A stretch of 16,637 nt of DNA, from positions 1 to 16,637 of the forward strand of contig DMIX01000366.1 in NCBI GenBank assembly GCA_003451975.1, read 5' to 3'. Made by a program: the position numbers and the translations under genes. This document shows positions 1-7,186 of this stretch, piece by piece (within the stretch, counting starts at the first letter, position 1; every line of letters begins with the position of its first letter). The notes beneath the pieces were generated by a model, which saw only the letters and a program-made list of their open reading frames with translations, was not told the DNA's origin and ran no database searches. Origin of the DNA: Propionibacteriaceae bacterium (GTDB lineage Bacteria; Actinomycetota; Actinomycetes; Propionibacteriales; Propionibacteriaceae).

Positions 1-1
1 C

Positions 2-751
2 GACTTCGCCGAGGTCGCTGCCGAAGGCGTGAGGCTGGCCAAGTTCGGCTTCGGTCGCTACCTCGATCCCGCCGACGGCTTCCAGCAGATCCGCGACGCG
101 CAGGCAAACGGAATCATCGTCACCTGCCATTCCGGCGGGGCGTCGATTCCCGGCTCCAAGCCGATCACCACCGATCATCTGCTGCACCTGCACCCCGACG
201 TGTGCGGCCACCTCAACGGCGGCCCCACCTCGCTAGACGAGACCGGGCTGGCCACCATCGTGCGCGACACAGAAATGGCCATTCAGCTGGTGCAGGCCGG
301 CAATCTGCGCAGCTCGATTCTGCTGGTGAAGCTGGCTGCCGAAGCCGATCAACTGCACCGAGTGGTGATCGGCTCCGACACCCCCACCGGCACCGGCACC
401 ATGCCGCTGGGCATCATCAAGACCGTTGCCGAGCTCAGCTCGCTGACCGATCTTGATCCGGCCGTGGCGTGGGCCCTGGCCACCGGCAACTCCACTGCGG
501 TCTATGGGCTGGAGACCGGTGTGGTCGCGGTGGATCGTCCCGCCGATCTGGTCGTGATGGACGCACCGTGGGGCTCGCTAGCCCCCGACGCTCTCAGCGC
601 CCTGACTCGAGGCGATGTGCCCGGCATCTCGGCGGTCCTCATCGACGGCGAGATCAAGGCACTTACCAGCCGCAACACTCCGGCCGCCGCCCGCAGTGCC
701 CGCACTGATCCGCCTCAAGGCCTCCCAGCCGGCTCGGCCCACGTGTGCTGA
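2..751 (+). CDS. Amidohydrolase, enamidase-like (5' truncated)
   Basis: The reading frame is open from base 2 with no start in the window, so 249 C-terminal residues of a protein normally near 380-400 residues are present. Visible features are TCHSGG (a metal-ligand type His), CGHLNGGPT and GSDTPTGTGTMPLGIIKTV, followed by a C-terminal stretch reading DRPADLVVMDAPWGS, which is the usual end of the composite beta-sandwich of the amidohydrolase superfamily. The GHLNGGPT and SDTPTGTG blocks resemble enamidases such as the Eubacterium barkeri enzyme that opens 6-oxo-tetrahydronicotinate. From this I infer hydrolysis of a cyclic amide or enamide, but the substrate is unknown and no other nicotinate-pathway gene is visible. 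The last 25 or so residues are Ala/Pro/Arg-rich and look like an unconserved tail. It is the first visible gene of a co-directional cluster, 34 nt before the DUF1989 gene. Confidence 0.8.
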   Translation, partial: DFAEVAAEGVRLAKFGFGRYLDPADGFQQIRDAQANGIIVTCHSGGASIPGSKPITTDHLLHLHPDVCGHLNGGPTSLDETGLATIVRDTEMAIQLVQAGNLRSSILLVKLAAEADQLHRVVIGSDTPTGTGTMPLGIIKTVAELSSLTDLDPAVAWALATGNSTAVYGLETGVVAVDRPADLVVMDAPWGSLAPDALSALTRGDVPGISAVLIDGEIKALTSRNTPAAARSARTDPPQGLPAGSAHVC

Positions 752-775
752 GCGAATACCAACACAATCACGAAT

Positions 776-780
776 AGGAG
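776..780 (+). promoter_or_regulatory. Ribosome binding site of the DUF1989 gene
   Basis: AGGAG lies 5 nt before the ATG at 786. It fixes that start against the longer in-frame extension that runs back to 615 inside the upstream amidohydrolase gene. Confidence 0.75.
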
Positions 781-785
781 ACCCG

Positions 786-1394
786 ATGACCGCGCTGGTC
801 GAACGAGTACACATTCCCGCTTATGAGGGACGCGGAGTGATGCTGCGCGCTGGCCAATTACTCGACATCGTCGACGTGGAAGGCCAGCAGGTGGCCGACC
901 TGGTGGCCTTCGATTCGACCGACCCCAGCGAGTATCTCAGCACCGGTCATACCGTCTCCTGCAACGCCAAGGTGACGTTGGCTGTGGGCGATCAGGTGTT
1001 CACCAACCACCGCAATCCGGTGTTCACGATCATCGCCGACGACATCGGCAAGCACGACATCGTGGTGCCCTGCTGCGACCCTGAGCGCTACAGCCGTGAC
1101 TACGGCTTGCCCGACCATCCCAGCTGTTTGAACAACCTGCGGCAGGCCCGCGAACTGTTGGGCGTCGATGTCGAGGTGCATGGTGAGAACGCCTGGAATG
1201 TGTTCATGCACAACCGGGTCACCCCCGAGGGAGACGTCGTTACCGATCCGGCGATGAACCCGCCGGGCTCCACGATCACCTTGCGCGCCGAGCGTGACCT
1301 GATCGTGTTGGTCTCGGCGTGTCCACAGGATCTGAGTCCGTGCAACAACTTCAACCCGACCTCCATGGAACTGATCGTTCGAGAGGACGCCTGA
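786..1394 (+). CDS. DUF1989 / urea-carboxylase-associated family protein
   Basis: This 202-residue protein has the full set of DUF1989 signatures: VPCCDPERY (Cys96, Cys97), HPSCLNNL (Cys114), the NVFMHNRV block near 138-145, and LVSACPQDLSPCNNFNPTS (Cys179, Cys186). The conserved cysteines suggest a metal site. Two members of this family (urea-carboxylase-associated proteins 1 and 2) work together as carboxyguanidine deiminase in guanidine breakdown. Here there is only one copy and no urea/guanidine carboxylase or allophanate hydrolase beside it, so that role does not transfer directly. I infer a hydrolytic or deiminating step on a guanidine, amidine or related C-N group of this operon's own substrate. 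The stop overlaps the next start (TGATG). Family assignment is firm; function is open. Confidence 0.88.
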   Translation: MTALVERVHIPAYEGRGVMLRAGQLLDIVDVEGQQVADLVAFDSTDPSEYLSTGHTVSCNAKVTLAVGDQVFTNHRNPVFTIIADDIGKHDIVVPCCDPERYSRDYGLPDHPSCLNNLRQARELLGVDVEVHGENAWNVFMHNRVTPEGDVVTDPAMNPPGSTITLRAERDLIVLVSACPQDLSPCNNFNPTSMELIVREDA

Positions 1395-2428
1395 TGACCG
1401 CCTTGGCACCGGAGACTCGACTACCGGTATCGCAGCGCAAGATACGTCACCCCTTCGAGCTCGATCCGACGATGTGCTTCTACTCCCCTCAGGCCAACCT
1501 GGACGCCTTGAAGCACCCTCGGGTGGCTGCCTGGTTGGAGTTCATCACCACCGGCTGGACGCCCCCGGTGGTGCCGGGAGCCACCACCCGGCTGGCGCTG
1601 TTGCTGCCCTGCACGAAATACAAGCCGTATGTGACCAGCCGGGAGCATCGCGGCATCAACGCGGCGTTGTTGGCCGACGGCTGGCGTCCGGTGAACCGGG
1701 AGCCGCTGCCTCCGGGTTTGAGCGCGATCCTGGAGCCTGAGGAGAGCGAAGACCTGTTGCAGGTGGGTCCTCTGCAACGCGATGGCGTCGTGCTGGATCG
1801 TTTCGTGATCTCGGAGCCGCTAGCACTGGTCCCCTACCCCGAATCGATGTATCACGCCGGTGCCCAAAGCCCAGCCACCTCCTACGACGACCCCGGACTG
1901 TTCGAAAGCCGCGGCACCTCGGTGTCGCCCGAACGCAGCGATTGCAGTGCCCGAATGGCCGCCGACGGTAGTTGGCGCTGGGGCCCCGCCGAGCGGGAGG
2001 CCTACGTGGCGATGCACAACGCGATGTCGTCCCATCTGGTGACCGCATTGGGCCGACTCGCCCCTGACTACGCGGCGATCACGGCATGGGTGTCGCCAGG
2101 CTTGACCCACCGCAGTTTCCTCGCCGACGCCGCCCTGCGCGCTGATGAGGGACTGCCCACCACCCGAAAGGGAAGCGCCGGGGTGTTGCGGCTGCGCGGC
2201 GTGCTGGACGCGCTGCCCGGCGCCGTCCAGGTGCTACCCACCCGCGACCAAATCAGCGCCGCGCAGGATGCGCTTTCCCAAAGGCTGGCCGCCACCGGGC
2301 GTCCCAGTGGAACAGGCTCGGTGCGGTCGGTCTTCGCTCGCGGTGACGGTCACGACACTCCACTGGGGCTGCCGGAACTGCTGGAGCATTTGTTGGCCGC
2401 ACTCAATCAGGCGGCGACTAATGCGTGA
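1394..2428 (+). CDS. ArcS catalytic-core-like (DUF5591-type) protein
   Basis: The protein has 344 residues. Residues 72-85 read PCTKYKPYVTSREH, an exact match to PC-X3-KPY-X2-S-X2-H, the signature of the catalytic core of archaeosine synthase ArcS as I remember it from the literature. The surroundings also fit the DUF5591 fold: HPRVAAWLEFITTGWTPP before it (41-58), then RLALLLPC leading into the motif, and FVISEPLALVPYPE (137-150) with SYDDPG (163-168) after it. In archaea this core joins lysine to the nitrile of preQ0 in tRNA. This protein lacks any recognisable PUA or full tRNA-guanine transglycosylase domain, so a free small-molecule substrate is more likely than tRNA (inference). Residues 175-210 and the C-terminal 110 residues are not recognised. 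GAGAGGA at 1381-1386 supports the ATG at 1394, which overlaps the previous stop. The 3' end overlaps the aldehyde dehydrogenase gene by 8 nt. Confidence 0.75.
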   Translation: MTALAPETRLPVSQRKIRHPFELDPTMCFYSPQANLDALKHPRVAAWLEFITTGWTPPVVPGATTRLALLLPCTKYKPYVTSREHRGINAALLADGWRPVNREPLPPGLSAILEPEESEDLLQVGPLQRDGVVLDRFVISEPLALVPYPESMYHAGAQSPATSYDDPGLFESRGTSVSPERSDCSARMAADGSWRWGPAEREAYVAMHNAMSSHLVTALGRLAPDYAAITAWVSPGLTHRSFLADAALRADEGLPTTRKGSAGVLRLRGVLDALPGAVQVLPTRDQISAAQDALSQRLAATGRPSGTGSVRSVFARGDGHDTPLGLPELLEHLLAALNQAATNA

Positions 2429-3809
2429 GATCACCGCCATTGCCGATGCCCGCAGACTCGGCGAGGTCGTCGAGTTGGGCACTGAGGCGGTTCCCGGCCT
2501 GGTTGCCCACGCACAGTCCGCGTTCACCCAGTGGGGTTGCAGCGCGCCGCATGAGCGCGCCGACGCACTGCAGGCCGGGGCGTCCCAACTCGCCGCGCTG
2601 AGCGCTCAGTTGGCACCGATTCACGCCGCCGAGTCCGGCAAGGTGATCACCCAGGCGCGCGGCGAATTGGCCGGTGCGGTACGCATGGTGTCGCGCAATG
2701 CCGAGCTGTGCCGATATGCCGCCGCCGAGGTGGCACCGACTGGGGCATTCCCCGGTGGTGAGAACGATTTGACCATCGTCGAGCGGGTACCCCTGGGCGT
2801 CGTGGTCGCAGTCATCCCTTTCAACTTCCCGGTGGAGTTGGCCATGGAGAAGGCGGCGGCTGCGCTGGCTGCCGGCAACACCGTGATCGTCAAATTGCCG
2901 CCGCAGAACCCCTTGGCCACTCGGGCTGCGGTCGATGCCGTTGCCGCTGGCCTTCCCGAGGGCGCCCTGCAAGCGGTCTACGGCGACAACGAGTTCGCCG
3001 CCGCCCTGTGCGCTGCTCCCGGTGTGGCCGCGGTATCCCTGACCGGCAGCGTGGGTGCCGGTGTGGCGGTAGCCACAGCGACCGCACGGCTGCTGCGTCC
3101 GCTGCATCTGGAGTTGGGTGGCAACGGCGCGGCGATCGTGCTCCCCGATGCCGATCTGGATTATGTGGTCAGTGAGTCGCTACGCGGTCGCCTGCTGATG
3201 AACGGCCAGGCCTGCGCAGCCACCAAACGCATCATCGCCCACCGATCCATCGCCGCCGAGCTCACCGATCGCTTCGCCGCTGCACTGTCCTCGGTCAGCC
3301 CGAGCGATCCGCTGCTGGAGACGGCGCGTCTGGGGCCACTGATCGATGCTCGCGCCGCCGCCCGCGTGCAGGCGCAGGTAGAGGCCACCATCGCAGCCGG
3401 CGCCACCCGGGTGTTGGGTGGTGCTGCCGATGGCCCCTGGTTCGCCCCCACTGTGCTGAGCGCAGTCCCGGCCAGCGCGCCGATCATTGGTGATGACGAG
3501 GTCTTCGGGCCGGTGTTTCCGATCGTCGAGGTCGATTCCGCCGAAGAAGCCCTCGTCGTAGCCAACGCTACGTCGCTGCGGCTCACCGCCGCGGTGTTCA
3601 GCAACGATTGGCCCGCCGCCATGCAATTGGCTCAACGCCTCGACTTCGGTGGCGTCGTGGTCAACGGCACCAACAACTACCGCCCACCCATCGTGCCGTT
3701 CGGCGGTGTGGAGTTGGCAGGCGCCGGGCGCGAAGGCCTCGGCTACACCATGGATGAGCTGTCCCGAACGCGTTTCATCGCCCTGCGTCGCCTGCGCGGA
3801 GGCCAGTGA
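2421..3809 (+). CDS. Aldehyde dehydrogenase family protein
   Basis: This 462-residue NAD(P)-dependent aldehyde dehydrogenase has the expected length and all key residues: FNFP with the oxyanion-hole Asn135, VKLP with Lys158, the LTGSVGAG nucleotide loop (207-214), LELGG with general base Glu231, catalytic Cys265 in NGQACAATKR, and EVFGP (360-364) near the C-terminal domain. It should oxidise an aldehyde to an acid. The PFGGVELAGAGREG end motif (426-439) is typical of the NAD-dependent family. The ATG at 2421 starts inside the upstream gene (8-nt overlap), with AGGCGG at 2409-2414 as a weak ribosome site. The aldehyde could come from the neighbouring aminotransferase or aldolase-fold enzyme (inference). 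The exact substrate class cannot be assigned. Confidence 0.93.
   Translation: MREITAIADARRLGEVVELGTEAVPGLVAHAQSAFTQWGCSAPHERADALQAGASQLAALSAQLAPIHAAESGKVITQARGELAGAVRMVSRNAELCRYAAAEVAPTGAFPGGENDLTIVERVPLGVVVAVIPFNFPVELAMEKAAAALAAGNTVIVKLPPQNPLATRAAVDAVAAGLPEGALQAVYGDNEFAAALCAAPGVAAVSLTGSVGAGVAVATATARLLRPLHLELGGNGAAIVLPDADLDYVVSESLRGRLLMNGQACAATKRIIAHRSIAAELTDRFAAALSSVSPSDPLLETARLGPLIDARAAARVQAQVEATIAAGATRVLGGAADGPWFAPTVLSAVPASAPIIGDDEVFGPVFPIVEVDSAEEALVVANATSLRLTAAVFSNDWPAAMQLAQRLDFGGVVVNGTNNYRPPIVPFGGVELAGAGREGLGYTMDELSRTRFIALRRLRGGQ
3798..3802 (+). promoter_or_regulatory. Ribosome binding site of the aldolase-fold gene
   Basis: GGAGG lies 6 nt before the ATG at 3809 and only 3 nt before an in-frame GTG at 3806, so the ATG is the better start. 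Confidence 0.7.
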
Positions 3810-4471
3810 TGCCTGCGCTCGATGAGCTACGAGCCCAGGTGGCCGCGACCGCCCGCCACCTAGCCAGGGCCGGCCAGTTGGAGGCGTTCGGTCATGTTTC
3901 GGCACGGTCCGGGGAGGTGATCGCCATCACCACGACCCGTCCGCTGTTCGCCTGCACGAGCGCTGATGTGGTCGTCATCAACGCTGACGGGACGCCCGTG
4001 GACCCCGCAGCCACTGATTTGCCGTTGGAACGGTTCTTGCACCTGGCCATCTACTCAGCGCGTCCCGAGGTGGCCGCCATCTGCCGCGGGCACGGGCGCT
4101 GGTATGTGGCCTGGGGGGTCAATGACGACCCTGTCCCGGTGCGCCACGGTCTCGGGTTGCTGGCCGGCGAACGGGTGGGGGTGCATTGTGATCCCCTCCT
4201 GATCAGCACTCCAGCTCGTGCGACGGCCGCAGCGTCCGCGCTGGGCCAGGCTCACTGCCTGATCCTGCGCGGCAACGGGGCTGTGGCCACCGGGGCATCC
4301 CTGCCCGAGGCAGCCGCCCGCCTCTACGCCCTCGACGAGCGCTGCCGGGTGGCCCTCGACGCCCCGGGGTCGGGGCCCGAGGAAGAAGACCTGTGGCAAC
4401 GACGCGCCGTCGATACGGCCGTCGAAATGGCCCGCCACACGGCCTGGTTCACCGCCAGGTTCGCCGATTGA
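3809..4471 (+). CDS. Class II aldolase/adducin-fold protein with altered metal site
   Basis: This 220-residue protein has the length and layout of the class II aldolase/adducin family: FGHVSAR (27-33), LPLERFLHLAIY (71-82, keeping the usual catalytic/metal-proximal Glu74), a RGHGRW segment (93-98) and LILRGNGAVATG (151-162). In classical members such as fuculose-phosphate aldolase, zinc is held by His-x-His and by a His in an NHG motif. Here the first His is Arg93, His95 is kept, and the third is Asn156. The enzyme therefore probably does not bind zinc in the classical way. Some decarboxylases share this fold, so decarboxylation or a retro-aldol step are both possible. The TGATG junction with the ALDH gene indicates translational coupling. 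Confidence 0.8.
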   Translation: MPALDELRAQVAATARHLARAGQLEAFGHVSARSGEVIAITTTRPLFACTSADVVVINADGTPVDPAATDLPLERFLHLAIYSARPEVAAICRGHGRWYVAWGVNDDPVPVRHGLGLLAGERVGVHCDPLLISTPARATAAASALGQAHCLILRGNGAVATGASLPEAAARLYALDERCRVALDAPGSGPEEEDLWQRRAVDTAVEMARHTAWFTARFAD

Positions 4472-4490
4472 GTACTAGAGAGGAACGATC

Positions 4491-5747
4491 ATGTTGAGCC
4501 CGTTGGCACCAACGCCCACCATGACTGAACAGGAGGTGGAGTCCTACCGCGATCGGTTCGCGGCCAAGCTCTCCCAGACCGTTCCCGGACGCAAGGAAAT
4601 CGTCGTCGCTGAGGCCCGCGGCTGCACCCTGAAGACTGCCGAGGGCCGGTTGTATCTCGACATGACCTCCGGGATCGCGGTGGCCAATGTCGGGCATTGC
4701 CATCCGGCGGTGGTAGAGGCGATTCAGCAGCAGGCCGCCCGTTACTGCCATGTCAACGTCTATGGCCGCTTCGCGGTGCCCGAGCAGGTGGAGATCGTGG
4801 AGCGGATCACCTCGGTGGCTGGTCCAGGCCTGGACGTGGCCTACCTCACCAGCACCGGAACTGAAGCCACCGAGGCCGCCTTGAAGCTGGCCCGCAAGTA
4901 CACCGGACGGCCCAAGTTCGTCGCCTTCACCCGCTCATTCCACGGCCGCACTTTCGGTTCGCTGTCGGTCAGTTGGCGCGAGGAGTGGCGCAAGCCGTTC
5001 GAGCCACTGCTGCCCGGGGTCACCTTCGTGGACTACAACGATCTGGAGGCGGCCGCCGCGGCGATCGATGACCAGACTGCCGCGGTGATCGTGGAACCGA
5101 TCCAAGGCGAAGGCGGCATTCGCATCCCTGATGCCGACTTCCTGCCGGGCCTGCGCGGACTGTGTGACGAAGCTGGCGCGCTGCTGATTGTCGACGAAGT
5201 GCAAGGCGGCATGGGCCGCTCTGGCAAATGGTTCGCCCACCAACACTTCGACGTCAACCCCGACATCATCACCATGGCCAAGGCGCTGGGCGGCGGACTG
5301 CCGCTGGGCGCAGTAATTTCGCGGGCCGACATCTTCGCCACCTTCGTCGATCCGCCGCTGTCGCATCTGACCACGATGGGTGGCAACCCGGTGGCCTGCG
5401 CTGCAGGCATCGCCGCCTTCGACACCATCCTCAACGAAGGTCTGCTGGAGCACGCCACCAACACCGGGGCCTACCTGCTGGAGCGGCTGGAGTCGGTGCG
5501 CTCACAGTTCCCCGATCTGGTGATCGATGTGCGCGGCAAAGGTCTGTGGTGCGCCTTCGAGCTGAGCGTCGATGCCCAACCGGTTGCCAACGCGCTGCAG
5601 GATCGCGGCGTGCTGGTGGGCTCGGTACTCAACTCCTCGGGCACTATTCGAGTCACTCCGCCGCTGGTGATCAGCCCGGCCGAGATCGACGTGTTCATCG
5701 GCACGCTGCGCACCGTCCTGGCCGGCATGGAAGCCGCCACCCTATGA
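4491..5747 (+). CDS. Class III PLP-dependent aminotransferase
   Basis: The 418-residue protein is a complete fold-type I omega-aminotransferase. It shows LYLDMTSGIAVANVGHCHP (54-72), the phosphate-binding STGTEATEAALKLA (121-134), VEPIQGEGG (201-209), cofactor Asp235 in IVDEVQGGMGR, the Schiff-base Lys264 in TMAKALGGGLPLGA, and TTMGGNPVACAAG (294-306). The pattern resembles 4-aminobutyrate and acetylornithine aminotransferases, so the donor or acceptor is probably an omega-amino compound, but the specificity cannot be read from sequence. It lies 19 nt after the aldolase-fold gene, with AGAGAGGA just upstream of the ATG at 4491. A second in-frame ATG at 4521 would drop ten residues. Together with the ALDH it could convert a primary amine through an aldehyde to an acid, or the reverse order in synthesis (inference). 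Confidence 0.92.
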   Translation: MLSPLAPTPTMTEQEVESYRDRFAAKLSQTVPGRKEIVVAEARGCTLKTAEGRLYLDMTSGIAVANVGHCHPAVVEAIQQQAARYCHVNVYGRFAVPEQVEIVERITSVAGPGLDVAYLTSTGTEATEAALKLARKYTGRPKFVAFTRSFHGRTFGSLSVSWREEWRKPFEPLLPGVTFVDYNDLEAAAAAIDDQTAAVIVEPIQGEGGIRIPDADFLPGLRGLCDEAGALLIVDEVQGGMGRSGKWFAHQHFDVNPDIITMAKALGGGLPLGAVISRADIFATFVDPPLSHLTTMGGNPVACAAGIAAFDTILNEGLLEHATNTGAYLLERLESVRSQFPDLVIDVRGKGLWCAFELSVDAQPVANALQDRGVLVGSVLNSSGTIRVTPPLVISPAEIDVFIGTLRTVLAGMEAATL

Positions 5748-7186
5748 CCTGGATGCAACGCACCGAGGTGCTGGTCAGAGGCGCCTTCGTGATTACCATG
5801 GCTGGGTGCCGCGATGCCCGCAGCCACACGGCCCCGGCTGCTACCCACGGTGTCATCGCCGACGGTGCGGTGCACCTGCGCGACGGTGAGATCATCAATG
5901 TCGGCAGCTTCGCCGAACTGGCTGCCGCCGCACCCGAGGTGCAGGTGGTGGGCGACGGCACCGGAGTGGTCATTCCCGGGCTGGTGAACACCCATACTCA
6001 CCTGTCTGAAGCCCTGGCAACCGGCATGGGCTCTGAGCTCAGTTTGTTCGAGTGGGGCACCCGCATCATCGGCCCGCTGTCGGCAGCACTCAGTGCGGAA
6101 CTGGCTCGCGAGGGCACCGCACTGCGGGCTGTCGAGATGCTTCTCAGCGGGGTCACCTGCGTCAACGACATGTTCGTCCACACCGCCGAAGGCAGCCTGG
6201 CCAGCCTGGGTGTGGTGGACGGGTTGGAGGCCGCCGGGCTGCGCGGCATCGTCTCCTACGGTGCCGAAGACATCACCGGGTTGGACGCCACCGGCGATCC
6301 GCAACGGGTGCTGGAGGTCGCCGCGGTTGTAGCCGAGCAGTATGCCCTGGCCCAGCGCTGCGAATCCAGCGAGTTGGTGAGCTTCCGTTGGGGCATCGGC
6401 ACGCTGTTGGGACAAAGCGATGAGCTGCTGAGCGAGGCGGTGAGCCAGTGCTCGTCCCACGGCTGGGGTGTGCACACCCACCTGGCCGAAGTTCGAGAAG
6501 AACTGGTCCTGGCCAATGCCCGCTGGGGACGGCGCACCATCGCCCACGCCGAAAACATCGGTCTACTGGATCAGCCGCTGGTCGCCGGCCACGCCATTTG
6601 GATCTCCGAGGCCGAGATCGACACCTTGGCCACTCATCAGGTGGGGGTGGCGCACAATCCGGTGGCCAATATGATTCTGGGCTCCGGTGTCTGCCCGGTC
6701 ACCGCCCTGCGCCACCGCGGGGTGGCGGTGGGGATCGGTACCGACGGCGCAGCATCCAATGACTCCCAGGACATGTTGCAGGCGGTGAAGAGCGCAGCTT
6801 TGCTGCAAAAGGTCAACGCCCGCGATCCGTGGGTGATGGACGCCTATGACGCCTTGGAGATGGCAACCATCGGTGGCGCGCGTGCGCTCGGATTGGACGA
6901 CCGGATCGGTAGCTTGGAGGTGGGCAAGCGGGCCGATGTGGTGCTGCTGCAGGATTCGGTCGACATCGCCGTACTGCACGACCCGGTCTCCCAGGTGGTT
7001 TATGGCGCATCGCCGCGCGCGGTGGCCGCGGTGTTCGTGGATGGCCGCCAGGTGGTGGCCGATCACCGCTGCCGCAGCATTGAGGAGGCCGAGCAGGTGG
7101 CGCGATGCCGTCCACTGGCGGCCGCACTCGCGGCCGAATCGGGGTTGGCCCGCGATGGTTTCTCGCTGTACCGGGGCCAGCTATGA
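5744..7186 (+). CDS. Amidohydrolase of the TrzA/MtaD/guanine-deaminase type
   Basis: The 480-residue protein has the complete metal site of subtype III amidohydrolases: NTHTH (His84, His86), HTHLAE (His244, His246, Glu249), AGHAIW (His283), VAHNPVANM (His304) and GTDGAASND (Asp334). Relatives deaminate or dechlorinate N-heterocycles: guanine, S-adenosylhomocysteine or methylthioadenosine, triazines, isoxanthopterin. Deamination of a heterocyclic amine is the likeliest role. A start at 5744 gives the normal N-terminal beta-sandwich (EVLVRGAFVITM) and an ATGA overlap with the aminotransferase stop, so it is preferred over the long upstream in-frame extension, which only mirrors the aminotransferase gene. 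It is the second amidohydrolase of the cluster and belongs to a different subfamily from the first. Confidence 0.9.
   Translation: MTWMQRTEVLVRGAFVITMAGCRDARSHTAPAATHGVIADGAVHLRDGEIINVGSFAELAAAAPEVQVVGDGTGVVIPGLVNTHTHLSEALATGMGSELSLFEWGTRIIGPLSAALSAELAREGTALRAVEMLLSGVTCVNDMFVHTAEGSLASLGVVDGLEAAGLRGIVSYGAEDITGLDATGDPQRVLEVAAVVAEQYALAQRCESSELVSFRWGIGTLLGQSDELLSEAVSQCSSHGWGVHTHLAEVREELVLANARWGRRTIAHAENIGLLDQPLVAGHAIWISEAEIDTLATHQVGVAHNPVANMILGSGVCPVTALRHRGVAVGIGTDGAASNDSQDMLQAVKSAALLQKVNARDPWVMDAYDALEMATIGGARALGLDDRIGSLEVGKRADVVLLQDSVDIAVLHDPVSQVVYGASPRAVAAVFVDGRQVVADHRCRSIEEAEQVARCRPLAAALAAESGLARDGFSLYRGQL

Noticed and set aside
786..1394. Guanidine-degradation operon (carboxyguanidine deiminase)
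   Set aside because: Only one DUF1989 gene is present and no guanidine/urea carboxylase, allophanate hydrolase or guanidine riboswitch-like leader is visible.
1394..2428. tRNA-modifying archaeosine synthase
   Set aside because: The core motif matches, but no PUA or full transglycosylase domain is visible and the neighbours are metabolic enzymes, so tRNA modification is not claimed.
3180..3905. Minus-strand frame of 241 codons, and a similar one at 2418-3107
   Set aside because: Both are antisense to the aldehyde dehydrogenase gene, whose catalytic residues are complete.
5228..5743. Upstream extension of the second amidohydrolase frame
   Set aside because: The extension is an out-of-frame reading of the aminotransferase gene (Arg/His-rich, no motif); the ATGA overlap at 5744 is the natural start.
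5471..6547. Long minus-strand open frame of 358 codons
   Set aside because: It lies antisense to the aminotransferase and the second amidohydrolase, whose motifs are intact, and its translation shows no recognisable fold. It is a composition effect of GC-rich coding DNA.
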